Below, in pieces: positions 12,494 to 15,914 of a DNA stretch of 15,914 nt (its first letter is position 1; every line of letters starts with the position of its first letter). A program made the position numbers and the translations under genes. The notes below the pieces were generated by a model. It was not told where the DNA came from. It did no database searches and worked only from the letters and a program-made list of their open reading frames with translations. Source of the DNA: an uncultured Bacteroides sp. (GTDB taxonomy: Bacteria; Bacteroidota; Bacteroidia; Bacteroidales; Bacteroidaceae); NCBI GenBank assembly GCA_937890825.1, contig CALADS010000056.1:1-15914 (forward strand), in the 5' to 3' direction.

Positions 12494-15217
12494 TTATTCC
12501 TCAACAGCAGCCTGCGCCGCAGCTAATCTCGCGATAGGTACTCTAAATGGTGAGCAACTTACGTAATTTAAGCCCACTTTATGGCAGAACTTAACGCTTG
12601 AAGGTTCACCACCATGTTCACCACAAATACCACATTTCAGTTCCTTACGTACAGAACGTCCCTTATTTACAGCCATTTCAATAAGCTGACCTACACCATT
12701 GGTATCAAGAACCTGAAAGGGGTCTACCTTAAGAATCTTCTTGTCAAGGTAAACGGGAAGGAAACTTGCGATATCGTCACGTGAGTAACCAAATGTCATC
12801 TGAGTCAAGTCGTTCGTACCAAAACTAAAGTACTCTGCACGTGATGCAATACGGTCAGCAGTGAGTGCAGCACGAGGAATTTCAATCATCGTACCGACCT
12901 TGAATGGAATCTCTAATCCTTCTTCTGCAAACAATGCTGCAGCCTCATCACGGATTACCTTCTCCTGAGCTTCAAACTCATAAAGAATACCAGTCAGAGG
13001 AACCATGATTTCTGGATGAGGATCTAATCCTTCACGCTTCAAGTCAATGGCAGCTGAAAGAATGGCACGAGTTTGCATTTGCGTAATTTCAGGATATGTA
13101 TTACCCAAACGGCAACCACGATGACCTAACATAGGATTATGCTCGCAAAGACTTTCTACGCGTTGCTTGATATATTCAACAGTTACACCCATTGCAGCAG
13201 CCATTTCTTCCTGACCCTTTGCATCATGGGGAACAAATTCGTGAAGAGGAGGATCCAAAAGACGAACATTCACAGGATATCCGTCCATTGCACGGAAAAT
13301 ACCCTTAAAGTCTTCCTTTTGATAGGGAAGGAGTTTTGCCAATGCTTTCTTACGACCTTCAACATTCTCAGAGAGAATCATTTCGCGCATAGCTACGATC
13401 TTTTCATTGTCGAAGAACATGTGTTCTGTTCTGCAAAGACCGATACCTACAGCTCCGAAATTACGGGCAACTTCAGCATCATGAGGCGTATCTGCATTAG
13501 TACGAACCTGCAAATGCGTATATTTAGCACAAAGATCCATCAAGGCAGCAAAATCACCTGATAATTCTGCAGCTTGGGTGGGTATTGCACCTTTATATAC
13601 ACAACCGTTTGTACCATTGAGTGAGATATAATCGCCTTCACGGAGAATTTCGCCATCAATTTCTACAATACGTTTTTTGTAGTCAACGTTGATAGCACCT
13701 GCTCCACTTACACAGCACTTACCCATACCACGAGCAACAACTGCTGCGTGTGAAGTCATACCACCACGAGCTGTCAGAATACCTTCTGCTACGGCCATAC
13801 CTGCCAAATCCTCAGGAGATGTTTCGATACGAACCATCACTACCTTATGTCCATCTTCGTGCCATTTAGCAGCATCTTCAGCAAAGAATACAATCTGACC
13901 ACATGCAGCACCAGGACTTGCAGGCAAACCGCGCGTTAATTCTTTAGCCTTACTAAGGGCTTCCTTGCTAAATACCGGATGGAGGAGTTCATCCAATTTC
14001 TGAGGCTCACAACGATTGATTGCAGTCTTTTCATCAATCATGCCCTGACGAAGAAGGTCCATAGCAATTTTTACCATTGCAGCACCAGTTCTCTTACCAT
14101 TACGAGTTTGCAAGAACCAAAGTTTACCTTCTTGTACAGTAAACTCCATATCCTGCATATCATGGTAATGCTCTTCAAGTTTCGTTTGAATTGCATCCAA
14201 CTGGCGATAAATTTCAGGCATTGCCTCTTCCATTGAAGGATACTTAGCCTTACGGTCCTCTTCGCTAATACCTTGAAGTTCAGCCCAACGACGTGAACCT
14301 TCCAAAGTAATCTGTTGAGGAGTACGAATACCCGCTACAACATCTTCGCCTTGAGCATTAACAAGCCACTCACCGTTAAATAAATCTTCACCAGTAGCTG
14401 CGTCACGGCTGAAGCATACACCAGTTGCAGATGTATCACCCATGTTACCGAACACCATAGCCATTACGGTTACAGCCGTTCCCCATTCAGCAGGAATACC
14501 TTCCATCTTTCTGTAGAGAATAGCACGTTCGTTCATCCATGAATCAAATACAGCACAGATTGCACCCCACAATTGTTCCATAGGATTTGTAGGGAATTCG
14601 CGGTGAGTTTGTTCAAAAATAGCTTTCTTAAAACGAACTACAAGTTCCTTGAGGTCTTCAACTTCAAGTTCATTGTCAAGTTCTACGCCCTTGGCTTTTT
14701 TAACATCCTCGATGATAGCCTCAAACGGATCGACATCCTCTTTGTTTACAGGCTTCATACCCAATACTACGTCACCATACATCTGTACGAAACGACGATA
14801 TGCATCGTAAGCGAAACGAGGATTATTTGTTTTGCGAGCCAATCCCTCAACAACTTCATCATTCAAACCAAGGTTCAAGATAGTATCCATCATACCTGGC
14901 ATTGAAGCGCGTGCACCTGAACGTACTGAAAGTAAAAGGGGATTTTCGATATCACCAAATTTACTATTCATCAGTTCCTCTACGAGGTGAAGGCTTTTTT
15001 CTACTTCTTCTTTTAATAATGCAACAACATTATCTTTGCCAATTTCGTAATATTCATTACAAACGTCCGTAGTAATTGTAAATCCCGGAGGTACGGGAAC
15101 ACCAATTAAATTCATCTCGGCAAGGTTGGCACCCTTACCACCAAGTTCGTTTCGCATATCGGCACGGCCTTCAGCCTTACCATTACCAAACGAATAAACT
15201 CTTTTCTGGTTTTTCAT
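12494..15217 (-). CDS. ppdK: Pyruvate, phosphate dikinase
   Basis: This complete 907-residue cytoplasmic enzyme interconverts pyruvate, ATP and phosphate with phosphoenolpyruvate, AMP and pyrophosphate. In anaerobic Bacteroidales it works at the PEP-pyruvate node, in glycolysis or gluconeogenesis. Residues 1-340 form the ATP-grasp nucleotide-binding domain (KGANLAEM near 28, LLLSVRSGARASMPGMMDT near 94). The swivelling phosphohistidine domain follows (GGMTSHAAVVARGMGKCC, catalytic His490). The C-terminal PEP/pyruvate barrel has GIGLCRTEHMF near 590, PMLGHRGCRLG near 695, SFGTNDLTQMTFG near 798, and CGICGEHGGEPSS with catalytic Cys865. Length and motifs match the family and nothing is broken. 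Codon use is more A+T-rich in third positions than in the mob and tra genes to the left, consistent with it being host chromosome. Promoter and terminator are both visible, so it is monocistronic. Confidence 0.97.
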   Translation of the reverse strand: MKNQKRVYSFGNGKAEGRADMRNELGGKGANLAEMNLIGVPVPPGFTITTDVCNEYYEIGKDNVVALLKEEVEKSLHLVEELMNSKFGDIENPLLLSVRSGARASMPGMMDTILNLGLNDEVVEGLARKTNNPRFAYDAYRRFVQMYGDVVLGMKPVNKEDVDPFEAIIEDVKKAKGVELDNELEVEDLKELVVRFKKAIFEQTHREFPTNPMEQLWGAICAVFDSWMNERAILYRKMEGIPAEWGTAVTVMAMVFGNMGDTSATGVCFSRDAATGEDLFNGEWLVNAQGEDVVAGIRTPQQITLEGSRRWAELQGISEEDRKAKYPSMEEAMPEIYRQLDAIQTKLEEHYHDMQDMEFTVQEGKLWFLQTRNGKRTGAAMVKIAMDLLRQGMIDEKTAINRCEPQKLDELLHPVFSKEALSKAKELTRGLPASPGAACGQIVFFAEDAAKWHEDGHKVVMVRIETSPEDLAGMAVAEGILTARGGMTSHAAVVARGMGKCCVSGAGAINVDYKKRIVEIDGEILREGDYISLNGTNGCVYKGAIPTQAAELSGDFAALMDLCAKYTHLQVRTNADTPHDAEVARNFGAVGIGLCRTEHMFFDNEKIVAMREMILSENVEGRKKALAKLLPYQKEDFKGIFRAMDGYPVNVRLLDPPLHEFVPHDAKGQEEMAAAMGVTVEYIKQRVESLCEHNPMLGHRGCRLGNTYPEITQMQTRAILSAAIDLKREGLDPHPEIMVPLTGILYEFEAQEKVIRDEAAALFAEEGLEIPFKVGTMIEIPRAALTADRIASRAEYFSFGTNDLTQMTFGYSRDDIASFLPVYLDKKILKVDPFQVLDTNGVGQLIEMAVNKGRSVRKELKCGICGEHGGEPSSVKFCHKVGLNYVSCSPFRVPIARLAAAQAAVEE

Positions 15218-15298
15218 GGTTAATTAAATTATATAAATTGTCATTAATTCAAAATATATTTCTACACTCTCTTAACCGAATAAAATTCAGTATAGATG

Positions 15299-15330
15299 CA
15301 AAATTATAAATTTATTTTTAATATCGCAAA
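15299..15330 (-). promoter_or_regulatory. Promoter of ppdK (Bacteroides consensus)
   Basis: On the minus strand TTTG (15330-15327) is followed after exactly 20 bases by TAATTTTG (15306-15299), an almost ideal Bacteroides -33/-7 promoter. Transcription would begin near 15293, giving a leader of about 75 bases before the ATG at 15217. Confidence 0.75.
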
Positions 15331-15914
15331 CAAAAATGCCACATTTTACATGCCTCGTTTATCCAGTATTCAAATGCTAAAGTACAAATTAAATGCAAAT
15401 CTTTTCTTATAAAAGTCTAAAATATATTCATAAGAATACGTCGCTCTTTAATTTTATTTACATCTAAAATTCTTTACTTTCTATTGGAATTAACTTTATG
15501 CTGATTTTTCATCCTAAAAACAAAGCAATGCTTAAATCCATTCAATGGGAGGGCACAAGTACCACAATCCAAACAGCCATTCCTACAACATCTCTATTAA
15601 CTTTCTGAAAATACCTTTTATTTCTTGAACATAACTGGCTATAGCTTGTATAGCCAAATAAACATGTCGCATACATCAATGAGTCCCCCTACCCCACCAA
15701 CAAGTTCCCAAGGATAGGACATTCATTACAATCATAATGGCAAATGACATAGCAAGTTTTGTTTAATTATTAACAGTGATAAAATTCACATTCCATCATG
15801 CTCTCATTGTTAAGATACATCCTAATGATTCTTGACATTTCAAGCATTCTTCTTTCATAACAATACTTCGGTAAATTTTTACCGAAAAATTAAAAGTTAA
15901 ACCATAGAACCGGC
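15331..15914. other. Gene-free A+T-rich chromosomal region
   Basis: No reading frame of credible length is present on either strand. Two dyads stand out: TGGCTATA/TATAGCCA with a 5-base loop at 15636-15656, and a near-perfect palindrome TTCGGTAAA-TT-TTTACCGAA at 15867-15886. Neither is followed by a proper T run. The next gene lies outside the window. Confidence 0.6.
15867..15886. promoter_or_regulatory. 9-bp palindrome, candidate operator
   Basis: TTCGGTAAA and TTTACCGAA are perfect complements separated by two bases. With a 2-base spacer it looks more like a regulator-binding palindrome than a terminator, and no T run follows on either strand. What it controls would lie to the right, outside the window. 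Confidence 0.35.

Noticed and set aside
1..15914. CRISPR arrays, tRNA or rRNA genes
   Set aside because: No regularly spaced repeat-spacer units were seen. No tRNA cloverleaf or rRNA-like sequence was recognised, including at the element-chromosome junction.

Overview
The window looks like the right-hand end of an integrative and conjugative element (ICE, a Bacteroides-type conjugative transposon) sitting next to a chromosomal housekeeping gene in a member of the Bacteroidales (Bacteroides, Phocaeicola or Prevotella type). The evidence is the gene families (ParA/TraA, a DUF3408 protein, an acidic TraD-like protein, MobA and MobB, a Bacteroidetes tyrosine integrase), several upstream boxes matching the Bacteroides -7 consensus TAnnTTTG, A+T-rich spacers, and the near absence of Shine-Dalgarno sequences. 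No taxonomic marker gene is present, so the genus is not resolved.

Layout from left to right. Positions 1-2205 (minus strand) hold the start of a transfer operon read leftwards: a ParA-family ATPase (traA), a DUF3408 protein, a protein with two helix-turn-helix segments, and the N-terminal part of a TraD-like membrane protein cut by the window edge. A 353-base divergent spacer carries a traA promoter, a strong leftward intrinsic terminator and a recD2 promoter. Positions 2559-7165 are cargo: a complete RecD2-type helicase on the plus strand, convergent with a minus-strand pair of a Crp/Fnr-fold regulator and a membrane-anchored MutS-family ATPase. Positions 7298-9342 hold the mobilization genes mobB (relaxase) and mobA (accessory protein), with a hairpin-dense putative oriT directly upstream (about 9365-9510). 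Positions 9511-10384 have no convincing protein gene but contain a possible small transcript (about 9997-10114) bounded by a promoter-like box and an intrinsic terminator, and three helically phased 10-base repeats. A 69-residue membrane protein (10385-10594) and a tyrosine integrase (10795-12288) follow. A second set of phased repeats lies just upstream of the integrase.

The chromosomal flank begins at or shortly before a 14-bp perfect terminator hairpin (12429-12470) that closes ppdK, pyruvate phosphate dikinase (12494-15217). ppdK has a textbook promoter at 15299-15330. The last 700 bases hold no gene.

Likely interplay: the integrase excises and inserts the element, MobA and MobB nick and lead DNA from the oriT, and the tra operon continues beyond the left edge to build the transfer apparatus. 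The RecD2, MutS-like and Crp-like cargo lies between the mobilization genes and the transfer operon, and no coupling-protein gene follows mobB. The functional link between the cargo genes and transfer is inference.
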